From: Streptobacillus moniliformis DSM 12112
Lineage (GTDB): Bacteria > Fusobacteriota > Fusobacteriia > Fusobacteriales > Leptotrichiaceae
NCBI RefSeq assembly: GCF_000024565.1
Contig: NC_013515.1
Span: 124,001 to 188,000 of the forward strand
DNA length: 64,000 nt
Reading direction: 5' to 3'
Of the stretch, positions 63,772 through 64,000 are shown piece by piece. Below the pieces are notes generated by a model. That model had not been told where the DNA came from and searched no databases. It was given only the letters and a program-made list of their open reading frames with translations. The number at the start of each line of letters is the position of its first letter. Within the stretch, counting starts at the first letter, position 1. The translations under genes were made by a program, and so were the position numbers.

Positions 63772-64000
63772 ATGAAGAAAAAGAAATTGGTAGCTATTTT
63801 TGCTTTCATCTCTATCATATCTTATACTGATATGGGATATAAATTATCAAATGGTATAGATGAAATTAAAAATCTCAGTAAAAACATTAAACTTAAAAGA
63901 AGTAGAAGAGCAGCTTCAAATCCAGCAACTGATGGAATAGCTCAAGGCGCAGAAGTAACAGCTACAAAAGATAGTGCAGTTTTTGGTATTAGATCAAAAG
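63772..64000 (+). CDS. YadA-like trimeric autotransporter adhesin, N-terminal part (runs off the window)
   Basis: The 76 complete codons after AAAGGAGG at 63761-63768 encode a signal-like start (MKKKKLVAIFAFISIISYT), a charged stretch (IKNLSKNIKLKRSRRAASNP) and the first head-type repeat: GAEVTATKDSAVFGIRSK. This matches the YadA/Hia head repeat pattern (A-x-G-x2-S-x-A-x-G-x2-A/SKA). Such adhesins form surface trimers that bind host cells or matrix. The gene sits 86 bp after the poly-G promoter. The passenger length and membrane anchor lie outside the window, so the class is inferred from one repeat. Confidence 0.65.
   Translation, partial: MKKKKLVAIFAFISIISYTDMGYKLSNGIDEIKNLSKNIKLKRSRRAASNPATDGIAQGAEVTATKDSAVFGIRSK

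Overview
The window is very AT-rich, uses Gram-negative envelope genes (beta-barrels ending in an aromatic residue, autotransporters, lipoproteins) and carries a glycosaminoglycan (GAG) operon. Its gene order (kduD, kduI, ABC ATPase, two permeases, binding lipoprotein, heparinase-like lyase, PL8 lyase, sulfatase, GH88) matches the GAG import/degradation locus I know from Streptobacillus moniliformis. I infer a host-associated member of the Leptotrichiaceae (Fusobacteriota), most likely Streptobacillus. Species level cannot be settled from sequence alone.

Layout. 1-15.7 kb, plus strand: GAG operon. Surface or periplasmic PL8 lyases cut hyaluronan/chondroitin, a beta-barrel may let oligosaccharides through the outer membrane, the ABC transporter imports unsaturated disaccharides, cytosolic sulfatase and GH88 process them, and KduI/KduD start uronate catabolism. 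15.8-18.5 kb: small lipoprotein, OsmC-like protein, B3/B4-domain protein, beta-barrel. 18.5-21.6 kb, minus: a derived ADP-ribosylglycohydrolase-like protein, era and pgk. 22-24.5 kb: ABC-2 exporter with one frameshifted permease. 24.5-25.5 kb: tagatose-1,6-bisphosphate aldolase. 25.6-26.3 kb: wreckage of an IS3-type element and an ATP-binding/HTH gene. 26.3-33 kb, minus: agaS, a GH112 galactosyl-hexosamine phosphorylase, an ABC sugar importer without its own ATPase and a 55-aa membrane protein. 33.2-34.7 kb: two small beta-barrels behind a promoter with a 12-G spacer tract. 34.9-37.4 kb, minus: mannose-family PTS. 37.6-41.3 kb, minus: S6-type serine protease autotransporter. 41.5-45 kb: DAACS symporter, HAD phosphatase, stand-alone response regulator, lrgAB. 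45-47 kb: HaeIII-like methyltransferase with a broken cognate nuclease gene. 47.2-61.7 kb: three paralogous giant outer-membrane proteins with a broken subtilisin autotransporter between the first two. 61.7-63.5 kb: remnants of an ORF6N gene and a large serine recombinase. 63.65 kb to the end: a second poly-G promoter in front of a YadA-like adhesin that runs off the window.

The sugar genes link up. GH112 would release Gal-1-P and GalNAc/GlcNAc in the cytosol, the PTS would bring in an amino sugar, AgaS acts on galactosamine-6-P and LacD closes the tagatose route. Similar GntR-type palindromes lie in front of both agaS and the PTS operon. The GAG-operon ATPase is a candidate shared ATPase for the ABC importer that lacks one.

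The most notable structure is surface variation. Two promoters have a poly-G run between -35 and -10; in both, exactly 8 G would restore a 17-bp spacer. The giant outer-membrane paralogues share an ~895-bp tract with only three mismatches that I could find, and two of them begin with an odd short leader ORF. I see no tRNA, rRNA or CRISPR array.
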